The position numbers were made by a program, and so were the translations under genes. 37,613 nt of DNA from Terrilactibacillus laevilacticus (GTDB lineage: Bacteria > Bacillota > Bacilli > Bacillales > Sporolactobacillaceae): positions 1 through 37,613 of the forward strand of contig NZ_VDCY01000022.1 of NCBI RefSeq assembly GCF_006517395.1, written 5' to 3'. Shown here piece by piece: positions 8,230 through 16,772 of this stretch. The first letter of the stretch is position 1. Every line of letters begins with the position of its first letter. The notes under the pieces are model-generated. The model searched no databases. It saw only the letters and a program-made list of their open reading frames with translations, and was not told the DNA's origin.

Positions 8230-8382
8230 GTGCGTGTTCAAAAAGGTGACAAATTAGAAGCAAGAAGATCAAGGCGGCGCCGTTTTGATGACCGGAATGT
8301 AGGTTTTTACTACATGAGGACCGGAAAAACAAGCCAACGCCGAGATTCGTAGCTTATCATTTGGTGACTTTTTGAACAACCT
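8230..8382 (+). mobile_element. MITE-like dispersed element, copy A (153 bp)
   Basis: It opens with GTGCGTGTTCAAAAAGGTGA and closes with GGTGACTTTTTGAACAACCT, so the ends share an inverted TGTTCAAAAAG core. The flanks are a direct repeat, CTATAA at 8224-8229 and 8383-8388. The interior has a repeated GACCGGAA around a hairpin with ATGTAG/CTACAT arms, and GC-rich GGCGGCGCCG. It encodes nothing. The right end lies 38 bases before the MFS exporter start. Confidence 0.85.
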
Positions 8383-8420
8383 CTATAAAAAATCAACAAA
8401 CTAAAAAATGGGGGATAACA

Positions 8421-9647
8421 TTGAAATCAAATCGTAATTTTATTTTTCTAATGCTGGGTCAGTCGGTAGCTAATATAGGTGATGTATTATACATTGTTGC
8501 TATTATTAGTGTTTTATACAAATTAACTCAGTCTGCGACTGTCTCATCGTTTGTTCCATTCTCAATAACTTTTGCTATGTTTATATCAAGCATCTTAACG
8601 CCACTGTTAATTGAAAAGTTTAATTTAAAGTCACTTTTACTATCGTCCCAAATAGGCAAAACAGTATTATTGATAGGATTAGGCATTTTTATGATGAATA
8701 GTTTAAATTCAAGAAATTATTATCTGATTTTTATAATTATTGTTGGTGTTGCCCTTCTTGATGGATGTGCAAATCCAATTAAGCAGACCTTAATCCCTTA
8801 TTATGTTGAGGATAACTTACTAATCAAGGCGAATGGAATATCTGAAACAATGACACAATCTATCCAAATTGGGACTTGGTTTTTCGGGAGTTTACTTTTA
8901 ATTGTATTCAACGCAAACCAGTTAATTTGGTTCGTTATGGTTTTATTCTCTATATCCAGCATCCTTTTGAGCTTTTTGAACAAAGTAGAATACGAAGCAG
9001 AAAATCAAGAACAAAAATGGACAGTATTAACGAGAGGGTGGAAATCAATTAATCATAACCCTCTATTAGGAAAAGTCGTATGGATGGAGTTTCTCGAAAC
9101 TGTTGCAAGCTCGGTTTGGATTGCAGCAATATTGTATGTATTTGTTGAAAAGGCATTAAAGGTACAGGAACAATGGTGGGGGTTCATAAATAGTTCTTTT
9201 TTTATCGGTTTAGTTTTAGGTAGTATATTGTGTATCAAATTTTCTCGTTTGGTAGATGAAAAAAGAAATGTTTTTATCATGACAGGAGCTCTAATGACCT
9301 GTGTTTGTACCATTCTTTTCGGTACAACAAGTGTTCCGGTGATGGCATTGATATTATCAACCTTAATTGGTCTGTTTGGACAGTTAAAAAATATTCCACA
9401 ACAGACATTGATACAAACAAGTGTTTCAAAGGAACAATTAGCAACGGTTTATACTTCTATTGGTACAATTTCAACAGGTGTATTTGGCGTTTCGTCACTG
9501 GTCATGGGATTAATTTCAGATTACTTCGGGGTAAGGAGCGTTTTTATTCTATCAGGTATCTTACTTGCAATAGTTAGTTTAATCACATTTAAAAATAGAA
9601 AATTGTTTGTAAAGGACGGTAGAAGGCAATCGAGTTCGTTAAGGTAG
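8421..9647 (+). CDS. MFS efflux transporter
   Basis: A 408-residue protein with about twelve hydrophobic helices and the MFS_3/DHA3 style of drug exporters: NIGDVLYIVAIISVLYKLT in helix 1, DGCANPIKQTLIPYYV in the helix 4-5 region, and a mid-protein cytoplasmic loop near residue 195. Start is TTG at 8421 behind GGGGGAT. Likely role is export of a drug or peptide; the substrate is unknown. MITE copy A and a possible leader peptide precede it. The gene is more A/T-rich in wobble positions than its neighbours, which would fit acquisition by transfer but is a weak sign. A terminator follows at 9685. Confidence 0.85.
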   Translation: MKSNRNFIFLMLGQSVANIGDVLYIVAIISVLYKLTQSATVSSFVPFSITFAMFISSILTPLLIEKFNLKSLLLSSQIGKTVLLIGLGIFMMNSLNSRNYYLIFIIIVGVALLDGCANPIKQTLIPYYVEDNLLIKANGISETMTQSIQIGTWFFGSLLLIVFNANQLIWFVMVLFSISSILLSFLNKVEYEAENQEQKWTVLTRGWKSINHNPLLGKVVWMEFLETVASSVWIAAILYVFVEKALKVQEQWWGFINSSFFIGLVLGSILCIKFSRLVDEKRNVFIMTGALMTCVCTILFGTTSVPVMALILSTLIGLFGQLKNIPQQTLIQTSVSKEQLATVYTSIGTISTGVFGVSSLVMGLISDYFGVRSVFILSGILLAIVSLITFKNRKLFVKDGRRQSSSLR

Positions 9648-9684
9648 ATAAAAATGAAATAGGGGTTAAATCCACAATAAAAGG

Positions 9685-9706
9685 GCTTGGAAATCCAAGC
9701 TTTTTT
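9685..9706 (+). terminator. Terminator of the MFS gene
   Basis: GCTTGG and CCAAGC form a 6-base stem around AAAT and are followed by six T. Confidence 0.8.
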
Positions 9707-9774
9707 ATGTGAGTTTGTTTGTGATTGTTATTGTGAAAAGCCTGCTAATGATACTTCGTTTTAATCTGTTTTTA

Positions 9775-9916
9775 AAGAACATTATTCTATCTATTAAAGG
9801 AAATAGTCATTTAGTTATGCAAATTACAAAATGAGTAGATGCTATAGTAATAGAGCAATTGGAAAAAGGTAAATTAACATTAACAAATTCCGTTGATCAT
9901 CGACGTAAAGCGCTAT
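9775..9916 (+). pseudogene. Remnant resembling the DNA-binding part of a MarR-family regulator
   Basis: In one frame the region reads ILSIKGNSHLVMQITK, a stop at 9832, then VDAIVIEQLEKGKLTLTN and SVDHRRKAL before a second stop. This resembles the MarR recognition helix and wing (typically ITK..V...V..LEK.G......DRR.K.L). Both ends of the expected protein are missing and there is no ribosome site. The match is by eye and short. The rest of the 9707-9999 gap holds only a small GTGGCA/TGCCAC hairpin at about 9950-9970 and no other gene. Confidence 0.35.
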
Positions 9917-9999
9917 GAATTTATTAAACAAACGTTTAATTAAACCATGGTGGCATGAGTACTGCCACGGTAGCTTGTTAGAGAAGAGTTTAAGATGTT

Positions 10000-10503
10000 T
10001 TACTCTTTGGTTCCTGAGTATATCGCATGATTTTTGTTGAAAATAAACGCTTCCTTTTCCTTAGTAAAACCGATTTTTTCAGCGACTCGAATAGATGCCC
10101 TATTACTAGGGTCAATAATACTTATTAATTTCTCTAAGCCCAGTTGATAAAAGCCATATTCCTTACAGGCGCTAGCTGCTTCCGTTGCTAGGCCATTTGA
10201 CCAAAATTTTTTGTTGATATGATAGCCAATTTCGACTTCATTTTGATTGTCCACTTTTTGTTTAACGAGTCCACAGTCACCAATCAGGGCCCTTGTTTCT
10301 TTTAAACAAACAGCCCATAATCCATAGCCAACTTCTTTGTATCTAAGTTGATTTCGCTTAACCCACTCTGTGGTTTCTTTAATAGTAAACGGTGCAGGAT
10401 AAAACGTCATCGTTTCTTTATCTGAAAAAACGTCATGTATGGATTTTATATCCTCGTCTAAATAAGGTCTCAAATAGAGTCGATCCGTTTCAAGAATAAT
10501 CAT
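10000..10503 (-). CDS. GNAT N-acetyltransferase, RimJ/RimL-like
   Basis: A 167-residue protein with the RimJ/RimL layout: N-terminal ETDRLYLRPYLDEDI, central EIGYHINKKFWSNGLATEA (acetyl-CoA loop in a diverged N-G-L-A form), and C-terminal DPSNRASIRVAEKIGF. Members acetylate ribosomal-protein N-termini, amino sugars or antibiotics; the substrate is not predictable. It is read leftwards and starts at 10503 with a short AAGG ribosome site. It stands alone between the MarR-like remnant and divergent pepV. Confidence 0.88.
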   Translation of the reverse strand: MIILETDRLYLRPYLDEDIKSIHDVFSDKETMTFYPAPFTIKETTEWVKRNQLRYKEVGYGLWAVCLKETRALIGDCGLVKQKVDNQNEVEIGYHINKKFWSNGLATEAASACKEYGFYQLGLEKLISIIDPSNRASIRVAEKIGFTKEKEAFIFNKNHAIYSGTKE

Positions 10504-10615
10504 TTCTTAACCTTCACTTTCTTAGAGTTTGACAAATGTGCTGCATACCTCTTAACACAATATTACCAAAAGGGTGTCATAAGTATAACTCTTTCATTCA
10601 GTAAAAAGTTGAAAA

Positions 10616-10645
10616 TTGATTCATTAACGTAAAAAGGTCTATACT
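10616..10645 (+). promoter_or_regulatory. Candidate sigma-A promoter of pepV
   Basis: TTGATT at 10616-10621, an 18-base spacer, then TATACT at 10640-10645, 59 bases before the pepV ATG. Confidence 0.45.
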
Positions 10646-10704
10646 GGTAAAAGGATTGAATCACCATTTACAGACAAAGAAATCCAGTTGAAAGAAGTGA
10701 TATT

Positions 10705-12120
10705 ATGAATAAATTAAATTTTACTTTAAACAAAGATGCTTTTTTAAAGGATCTGTTTGATTTATTAGCTATTCCAAGTGTAAAGGATGTCGAACATGCC
10801 AAGCCAGGTGAACCCTTTGGTCCTGAGATAGCACGGGCGCTTGGTCAGCTATTGGAACTAGGAGAAAAAGAAGGTTTTAGAACAAAAAATATAGACGGCT
10901 ATGCGGGTTATATCGAGTACGGACCTGAAGAGGCAGAAGATTATATTTCGATATTAGGTCATACCGATGTCGTTCCTGCAACGGGTAACTGGACAAATCC
11001 TCCATTTGAACCTTATGTAAAAGACGGTAAAATCTATGCTCGAGGTGCAATTGATGATAAAGGACCGACAATGGCTGCCTTCTATGGATTGAAAGCGGTC
11101 AAAGATTCAGGTCTGCCAATCAAGCATCGAATTAGGCTTGTCATAGGTACAGATGAAGAAAGTGGCTGCAACTGTATGAAGTATTACAACACGAAAGAAC
11201 CCATGGCTTTATTTGGGTTTGCACCTGATGCAGAGTTCCCATTGATATATGCAGAAAAAGGCCGGATACATACACGTTTAGATTATAAAGTTCAACAACA
11301 CGGTAAGGATTCAGATCTCGTCTTAGTTCAATTTTCATCTGGTGAAAGAATTAACATGGTTCCAGATCAGGCTTATGCTGTCATTTCTGGATCCCGAGCA
11401 AATGATGCGGTAGATAAAATAAAACAAGCGTTAGACAACGAGCAAACTGTCTATTCCGTTGAACAAGTGGATGATGGTTGGAAGGTCACGGTCAAAGGGA
11501 CGTCAGCTCACGGTTCAGAGCCTTATGGCGGCGTGAATGCAGCATTTTTACTTGCTAATGGGTTAAAAGAGGCTCCATTCTCAGATGCTGAAAAACCATT
11601 TATTTCTTTTTTAGCTAATACGTTGAATAACGATTTTTATGGGGAAAATTTAGGTATTCCATTTAAAGATGACATTACCGATCGCTTAACCGTGAATGCT
11701 GGCATTGTAAGGTTTGATAACTCGCAAGGAGGCTCAGTATCCCTCGATATTAGATGCCCGGTTACAGCTCCGTTAGATGAGTTAATAGAGACGTTAACTT
11801 CGGAAGTTAAAAAACAAGGATTTGAGATCGGTGAATTAATAAAAAATGAACCGTTGTATGTGGACCAAAAACATCCAGGCGTTCAAATTTTAAAAAAGGT
11901 ATATGAAGAAAATACAGGGGAGAAAAATGTTGAACTCTTAACAAGCGGTGGAGGTACCTATGCTCAGTATTTAGATGCCGGGGTCGCTTTTGGAGCTTGT
12001 TTCCCAGGTAAACCATACACTGGTCACCAAGTGGATGAATATATTGAATTGGACGATTTAGTACTAGCAACGTCAATTTATGCAGATGCCATCTATAACC
12101 TGGCCAATATGGAGAAATAA
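10705..12120 (+). CDS. pepV: Dipeptidase PepV (M20 family)
   Basis: A 471-residue cytoplasmic di-zinc dipeptidase that releases amino acids from dipeptides. The active-site motifs are in the usual places: GHTDVVP (H86, D88), GAIDDKGP (bridging D118), GTDEESG (E151/E152), APDAEFP (D175) and a C-terminal GHQVDEY histidine. A lid/dimer-like insertion separates the two halves of the catalytic domain, as in Lactobacillus PepV, and the length agrees with the family. It is monocistronic with its own promoter and terminator. The tandem repeat array begins 7 bases after the terminator. Confidence 0.95.
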   Translation: MNKLNFTLNKDAFLKDLFDLLAIPSVKDVEHAKPGEPFGPEIARALGQLLELGEKEGFRTKNIDGYAGYIEYGPEEAEDYISILGHTDVVPATGNWTNPPFEPYVKDGKIYARGAIDDKGPTMAAFYGLKAVKDSGLPIKHRIRLVIGTDEESGCNCMKYYNTKEPMALFGFAPDAEFPLIYAEKGRIHTRLDYKVQQHGKDSDLVLVQFSSGERINMVPDQAYAVISGSRANDAVDKIKQALDNEQTVYSVEQVDDGWKVTVKGTSAHGSEPYGGVNAAFLLANGLKEAPFSDAEKPFISFLANTLNNDFYGENLGIPFKDDITDRLTVNAGIVRFDNSQGGSVSLDIRCPVTAPLDELIETLTSEVKKQGFEIGELIKNEPLYVDQKHPGVQILKKVYEENTGEKNVELLTSGGGTYAQYLDAGVAFGACFPGKPYTGHQVDEYIELDDLVLATSIYADAIYNLANMEK

Positions 12121-12137
12121 AAAAATAAATATGAATG

Positions 12138-12168
12138 CCCAATGAATACATCTTCATTGGGTTTTTTT
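12138..12168 (+). terminator. Terminator of pepV
   Basis: A nine-base stem CCCAATGAA/TTCATTGGG with a six-base loop is followed by seven T. Confidence 0.9.
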
Positions 12169-12175
12169 CCGCTTT

Positions 12176-12485
12176 GAAGTGGCTCAGTACCCTTTCGAAG
12201 TGGTGCAATTCCGTTTTGAAATGGCGCAATCCCTTTCGAAGTGGCGCAATTCCGCTATGAAGTGGCGCAATTCCGTTTGAAGTGGCGCAATTCCGCATCG
12301 AAGTGGCGCAATTCCGTTTGAAGTGGCGCAATTTCGCATCGAAGTGGTGCAATTCTGTTTGAAGTGGTGCAATTCCGTTTGAAGTGGCGCAATTCCGCTT
12401 TGAAGTAGCGCAATTCCGCTTTGAAGTGGCGCAATTCCATTCCAAAGTAGCTCAATCTATCCAGAAAGTAGCACAAATTCATCCA
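12176..12485. repeat. Tandem array 1 of 20-21 bp units
   Basis: About fifteen head-to-tail units with the core GAAGTGGCGCAATTCCG, diverging at both edges (first units GTGGCTCAGTACC, last units AAAGTAGCTCAATC). Units alternate between 20 and 21 bases, so no reading frame persists and the small ORFs here are by-products. The variable part is the last 4-5 bases (TTT, CATC, CTAT). It starts directly behind the pepV terminator. A related array lies at 28091-28402. The interval to 12581 has nothing recognisable. Confidence 0.9.
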
Positions 12486-12581
12486 TGATGTGGCTGGATC
12501 TTCTCAATTGTAAATTTATCAACATTGACTCTTGCTTAAAAATACGATACAAATGTTATAAGTCTAGTTATTTCCTCTTAT

Positions 12582-12639
12582 TTAACATGTATTGACACAC
12601 TCACATTATTTTGTTTATCAATTTGCCCCTTACTATGAT
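12582..12639 (+). promoter_or_regulatory. Candidate promoter region of the GT4-flippase unit
   Basis: TTGTTT at 12611-12616, a 17-base spacer and TATGAT at 12634-12639 form a fair sigma-A promoter. Upstream, TTAACA (12582-12587) and TTGACA (12592-12597) are spaced by 4 bases and look like a PhoP-box pair. The pair could also be a stand-alone -35. MITE copy B lies between this and the first gene. Confidence 0.35.
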
Positions 12640-12652
12640 AAAAGCTCTTATA

Positions 12653-12805
12653 GTGCGTGTTCAAAAAGGTGACAAACGAAAAGGGTTACTGGCTAAGTAC
12701 ACTGGCATCCTGCCAGAACGCCAGTACTAGCTCGTCCTGGGCGTCGGAAGATCAAGGCGGCGCCGAGATGCGTAGCTTATCATTTGGTAACTTTTTGAAT
12801 AACCT
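12653..12805 (+). mobile_element. MITE-like dispersed element, copy B (153 bp)
   Basis: It has the same terminal sequences as copy A, and the flanking direct repeat CTTATA at 12647-12652 and 12806-12811. The interior differs from A: it carries the nested hairpin module TACTGGC...GCCAGTA enclosing CTGGCA/TGCCAG, shared with copy D. The right end is 38 bases before the GT4 start. Confidence 0.85.
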
Positions 12806-12843
12806 CTTATAGAATCAGAGAATGATGAGGACGTGTCATAACA

Positions 12844-14070
12844 ATGAATATATTATATATTGTTGGTGAATTTCCAAAGTTGTCACAGACATTTATCTTA
12901 AATCAGATCACGGGTTTAATTGATGCTGGGCATCATGTTACTGTATTAGCTAAAAAAAGTGAATCCAATCATAAAATACATGAAGATGTCTCAAAATATC
13001 ATCTGCTCGATCATGTGATTTATTATGATGAAAATGGGCGCGACAGTAAATTTTTTAAAGGATTGACGTTCATTAAGTCAATTTTCAGCTTTGGTTACAG
13101 TCAACTACTCCACAAAAACCATCCTATACATTTATCATGGAAAGTTTTGCTGAGCTCTCCTAACTTAATATTGTTATACAACCGATTGAAGAAAGAACCT
13201 TTGCTTGATATTGATGTCGTTCATGCTCATTTCGGTCCAAATGGCTTGCTCGCGCACAGGTTAATTCAAATGGGACTAATCCGTGGGCAGTTATTTACGA
13301 CATTTCATGGTTACGACATGTTACGGTTTATTAAACAAAAAGGTGATGATGTTTACACAGACCTTTTTCAATCGAAGACGGTCCTACTTCCCATTAGCAA
13401 CTTCTGGAAAAGAAAACTAGAAGGAATGGGAGCAAATCCCGCTCGGACGATTGTTCATCATATGGGAATTGATGTTGATAAATTTGAATATCACCCGATC
13501 AAAATGAGCCAAGATATAAAAATCATGTCGATTGCTAGATTTGTAGAAAAAAAGGGTTTGATTTATGGCATCCAAGCTGTATCTAAGCTAATCAAGAAAG
13601 GCTATAATATCACCTACTCGATGATTGGTGGCGGACCGCTTGAGAAAGAGTTTCGTTCAATGATTTCAAATGAAGGACTCGAAGATCACATTCGATTGCT
13701 TGGTTGGAAAACGCAAGAACAAGTGATCGAGATAATGAAGGAATCTCATGTGGTTTTACTTCCAAGTGTAACGAGTCATGATGGTGATATGGAAGGGATT
13801 CCGGTTATTTTAATGGAAGCGATGGCGATGGGAAAAATTGTTGTTTCAACGTATCATAGTGGTATTCCAGAGCTAATTGAACACGGGGTTAATGGTTTTC
13901 TCGTGGAGGAAAGGAATGTAGATGAATTAGTACATACTCTGGCTGATATATTTAGTCTAGAAGACTCTATCTCTATTTCAAAACAGGCGAGAGAAACCGT
14001 ATTAAATCAATATAATATCGATAAACTTAACAGGCGATTAATCGATACTTTTGAAAGGAAAACCCATTAA
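12844..14070 (+). CDS. GT4-family glycosyltransferase of the wall-polymer cluster
   Basis: A 408-residue GT-B enzyme. The N-terminal half opens with MNILYIVGEFPKLSQTFI, resembling WcaL/AmsK-type transferases that act on lipid-linked repeat units. The C-terminal half has the GT4 donor-site features IGGGPLEKEF and the E-x7-E motif in EGIPVILMEAMAMGK. It occupies the place of TuaC in the B. subtilis tua operon but does not start like it, so orthology is not claimed. The ribosome site is a distant GAGGACG. It overlaps or directly abuts the flippase gene. Confidence 0.85.
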   Translation: MNILYIVGEFPKLSQTFILNQITGLIDAGHHVTVLAKKSESNHKIHEDVSKYHLLDHVIYYDENGRDSKFFKGLTFIKSIFSFGYSQLLHKNHPIHLSWKVLLSSPNLILLYNRLKKEPLLDIDVVHAHFGPNGLLAHRLIQMGLIRGQLFTTFHGYDMLRFIKQKGDDVYTDLFQSKTVLLPISNFWKRKLEGMGANPARTIVHHMGIDVDKFEYHPIKMSQDIKIMSIARFVEKKGLIYGIQAVSKLIKKGYNITYSMIGGGPLEKEFRSMISNEGLEDHIRLLGWKTQEQVIEIMKESHVVLLPSVTSHDGDMEGIPVILMEAMAMGKIVVSTYHSGIPELIEHGVNGFLVEERNVDELVHTLADIFSLEDSISISKQARETVLNQYNIDKLNRRLIDTFERKTH

Positions 14071-14071
14071 T

Positions 14072-15490
14072 ATGAACCCATTCGTGAAAAAACTCATTGG
14101 TTTTTCAATAGGTCCAATTGGTGGCGCGTTTATCGCTTTTATCACAATCCCGCTAACGACACATTTTATCTCGCCAAATGAATATGGAAGAGCAAGTATG
14201 TTTGCGTTATTTCAAGTTCTTATAGGGACGTTCTTATACTTAGGGATTGATCAAGCATATACAAGAGAATTTCACTCGAGCAAGAATCGTGTCCACTTGT
14301 TTAAAAACGCCCTCATGATTCCTTTAATCTTATCGCTAGTTGTTTTCTTGCTCATTTGTTTAAATGCCAAAACGGTTTCTCTTTTATTGTTTGATAAGAG
14401 GGATTATATTTTAGCCTCTGTTTTGTTTGGGCTGATGCTTATTTTTATTGTTTTTGAACGATTTATTCTTCTATCCATTCGAATGCAGGAAAAAGCAGTT
14501 GAATACTCGGTGTTTAATATCTTGATCAAATGTGCGATATTGATCCTTACATTAATCTATATCATTTTTATTCGGCAAGACTTTTTGGCAGTGGTTTATT
14601 CAACCGTTTTTGGTCAAATGGCGGGGGATTTTTATCTGATCATAAGGTATAGACATTTATTAAACTTTTATCGTTTTGACATTGATAGAGATCTTATTAA
14701 GCAGCTCTTAAAGTTTGGTGTTCCTTTGATTGTCGCAGCATCTGTCGCTAGCTTGTTAAATTCAATAGATCGACTAGCCTTAAGAACATGGAGCAACTTT
14801 TTCGAGATAGGGATCTTTACTGCCACTTTAAAAATAGCCGCCGTATTATCTGTTGTTCAATCTAGTTTTACTAATTTCTGGGTTCCTACGGCGTATCGTT
14901 GGTTCAACGAGCACAAACCAATCACCCATTATAAATGTATTAGTGATGGTGTGTTATTGTTTATGTCATTATTATTTTGCTGCATCCTGATCTTCAAAGA
15001 CGGAATTATTATCTTGTTATCACCAAACTATCATGATGCTATTTATATAATAGGCTTTTTGTGTCTGCAGCCTGTCATGTATACGATTAGCGAGACAACG
15101 ACCTTAGGAATTGTCTTTTCAAAGAAGAGTTATTTGAATATATGGGTGAGTTTAGTGGCTGTCATACCCAATCTTCTCTTAAATCTTCTCTTGGTTCCAA
15201 GGTTAGGTGCCGTTGGTGCTGCTATCTCTACGGGTGTTTCTTATATCTTCTTTTTTTGGGGAAGAAGTTTCTTCTCAAATCGAAATTGGAATGGATTTTC
15301 ATTAACAAAGCATTTCTGGGTTATTTTAATCCTGTTTACGGGTGCTTTATTAAACAGTTTACATCTAAACTATATTGTTATCATAAACATTGGAATGTTA
15401 TTACTTACAGTGGCTGTGCAAATTCCTACAGTTAGACAGCTTCGGTCGATTTATACGAAACGTGATAAATCAGAATGGGATTTTACTTAA
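14072..15490 (+). CDS. Wzx-type polysaccharide flippase (TuaB-like position)
   Basis: A 472-residue MOP-superfamily membrane protein with about 12-14 helices. It would flip the undecaprenyl-linked repeat unit to the outer face of the membrane. Typical parts are the N-terminal GPIGGAFIAFITIPLTTHF followed by PNEYG. An upstream in-frame TTG at 14051 overlaps the transferase gene; I prefer the ATG at 14072 because GAAAGGA precedes it, although the spacer is long. Its function as exporter corresponds to TuaB. A strong terminator ends this two-gene unit. Confidence 0.85.
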   Translation: MNPFVKKLIGFSIGPIGGAFIAFITIPLTTHFISPNEYGRASMFALFQVLIGTFLYLGIDQAYTREFHSSKNRVHLFKNALMIPLILSLVVFLLICLNAKTVSLLLFDKRDYILASVLFGLMLIFIVFERFILLSIRMQEKAVEYSVFNILIKCAILILTLIYIIFIRQDFLAVVYSTVFGQMAGDFYLIIRYRHLLNFYRFDIDRDLIKQLLKFGVPLIVAASVASLLNSIDRLALRTWSNFFEIGIFTATLKIAAVLSVVQSSFTNFWVPTAYRWFNEHKPITHYKCISDGVLLFMSLLFCCILIFKDGIIILLSPNYHDAIYIIGFLCLQPVMYTISETTTLGIVFSKKSYLNIWVSLVAVIPNLLLNLLLVPRLGAVGAAISTGVSYIFFFWGRSFFSNRNWNGFSLTKHFWVILILFTGALLNSLHLNYIVIINIGMLLLTVAVQIPTVRQLRSIYTKRDKSEWDFT

Positions 15491-15505
15491 CAAATAGCAG
15501 TATTT

Positions 15506-15548
15506 AAAAGGGTTGAATGTGAAAGAATTTTCGCATTCAACCCTTTTT
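15506..15548 (+). terminator. Terminator after the flippase gene
   Basis: AAAAGGGTTGAATG pairs with CATTCAACCCTTTTT across a short A/T-rich loop. It separates the GT4-flippase unit from tuaA. Confidence 0.9.
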
Positions 15549-15558
15549 AACACTTAAA

Positions 15559-15776
15559 GTGCGTGTTCAAAAAGGTGACAAATTAGAAGCAAGAAGGCTA
15601 AGAGCGGCGCTGTTTTGAGGACCGGCATTCCACATGACGTGGTAGCTTCAGGCGCCCGCCACAGGACGTGAGCGATTTTAGTTGAAGGTCCTCCTGTATC
15701 CCACTACATGAGGACCGGAAAAACAAGAGGGCGCCGAGATTCGTAGCTTATCATTTGGTGACTTTTTGAACAACCT
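15559..15776 (+). mobile_element. MITE-like dispersed element, copy C (218 bp)
   Basis: It has the standard ends and the flanking direct repeat CTTAAA at 15553-15558 and 15777-15782. It is longer than A because of a central module with CATTCCACATGACGTGG and a CACAGGACGTGAGCG segment, shared with copies D and E. The following 15783-15928 stretch has a weak CGCC/GGCG hairpin near 15820 and no gene. Confidence 0.85.
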
Positions 15777-15928
15777 CTTAAAGAAAAAAATTAAGGTATA
15801 AAACTAAGCCTCTGTCTGCGCCTTTAGGCTGGCCAATCGGCGTTTTCTTTATTTGAACGGAAACCCATTTTGACGCATTAAATATTAGAAAACAACCATC
15901 ATTTAGAACAAAGCAAATTTAAAATAAA

Positions 15929-15992
15929 TTAACAATTATTTACGATTTATTCATCATATCTCAACAGAGGCTTTATATTGCTTCTTTATAAT
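15929..15992 (+). promoter_or_regulatory. Candidate PhoP-box promoter of tuaA
   Basis: TTAACA, TTACGA, TCATCA and CAACAG begin at 15929, 15940, 15951 and 15962, an exact 11-base period (6-base boxes with 5-base gaps) as in B. subtilis PhoP binding regions with consensus TT(A/C/T)ACA. Only the first is a full match. A perfect TATAAT lies at 15987-15992 with no good -35, as expected for an activator-dependent promoter. B. subtilis tuaA is PhoP-activated, which supports but does not prove the call. Confidence 0.4.
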
Positions 15993-16042
15993 CAATCACA
16001 AGGGCGCAAGTTTAATTCAAAATTCTGTGAGGTGCAACACCA

Positions 16043-16720
16043 ATGAATGCTGAAAAAAGTATGGAATATTTTATGGAAGACTCTACAGAAAATTCTACAG
16101 AAAGCCAAACAGCATTGAAAGTTTTTTCAACGAAAAGATTAAAAAAATACTTGTACGTAAAAAGGATAACGGATATTTTCCTTGCAAGTATTGGTGTGGT
16201 CTTGGCGCTTCCAATTATTTTTATTTCGGCTTTACTTATTGTTTTAGAAACACCAGGCTCACCTTTTTACACACAAGAAAGGGTTGGGAAAAACGGTAAG
16301 AAATTTAAATTAATTAAGTTACGTTCAATGCGAACAGATGCAGAAAAGTTAGGAGCAAAATGGGCTGAAGCGAATGACCCTCGCGTCACAAGGGTTGGGG
16401 CAATCATTCGAAAAACACGGATAGATGAATTGCCTCAGTTACTATGTGTTTTAAAAGGAGATATGTCCATGATAGGTCCGCGACCCGAGAGACCTATGTT
16501 TACTGAACAGTTTAATCGTGAAATCGAAGGATTTAAAAATCGCTTACTTGTCAAGCCGGGTTTAACAGGCCTTGCTCAAGTCAATGGTGGATACGATATC
16601 TCACCAAGAGAAAAATTACAATACGATTTAACATACATTGATAATTTATCAATGCTCTTGGAACTGAAAATCATGATAAAAACAGTCAAAGTCCTATTTA
16701 CAGGTGAAGGTGCACGTTAA
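16043..16720 (+). CDS. tuaA: Undecaprenyl-phosphate sugar-1-phosphate transferase (TuaA-like)
   Basis: A 225-residue initiating transferase (PF02397 family) that would put the first sugar phosphate on undecaprenyl phosphate. One N-terminal membrane segment (about 38-60) is followed by the family blocks KLIKLRSMRTDAEKLG, RIDELPQL, GDMSMIGPRPERP and KPGLTGLAQVNGG. The first 30 residues form a polar Ser/Thr/Glu-rich tail. Start at 16043 has GAGGTG upstream. Context with tuaD, tuaF, tuaG and tuaH supports the TuaA assignment over EpsL-type relatives. It is the first gene of the unit running to tuaE. Confidence 0.85.
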   Translation: MNAEKSMEYFMEDSTENSTESQTALKVFSTKRLKKYLYVKRITDIFLASIGVVLALPIIFISALLIVLETPGSPFYTQERVGKNGKKFKLIKLRSMRTDAEKLGAKWAEANDPRVTRVGAIIRKTRIDELPQLLCVLKGDMSMIGPRPERPMFTEQFNREIEGFKNRLLVKPGLTGLAQVNGGYDISPREKLQYDLTYIDNLSMLLELKIMIKTVKVLFTGEGAR

Positions 16721-16772
16721 TGGTTACAAATGATACATCCTATTTAAGCTAACAGGAAGGGATCGATAGATT

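Noticed and set aside
11807-12482. Leftward ORFs with RNCATS-type repeats
   Set aside because: They are translations of tandem array 1 and the antisense of pepV; no start signals.
12176-12485. CRISPR array
   Set aside because: Units are contiguous with no spacers, and no cas genes are present.
15783-15928. Riboswitch upstream of tuaA
   Set aside because: The CGCC/GGCG hairpin near 15820 is weak and no known aptamer core was recognised.
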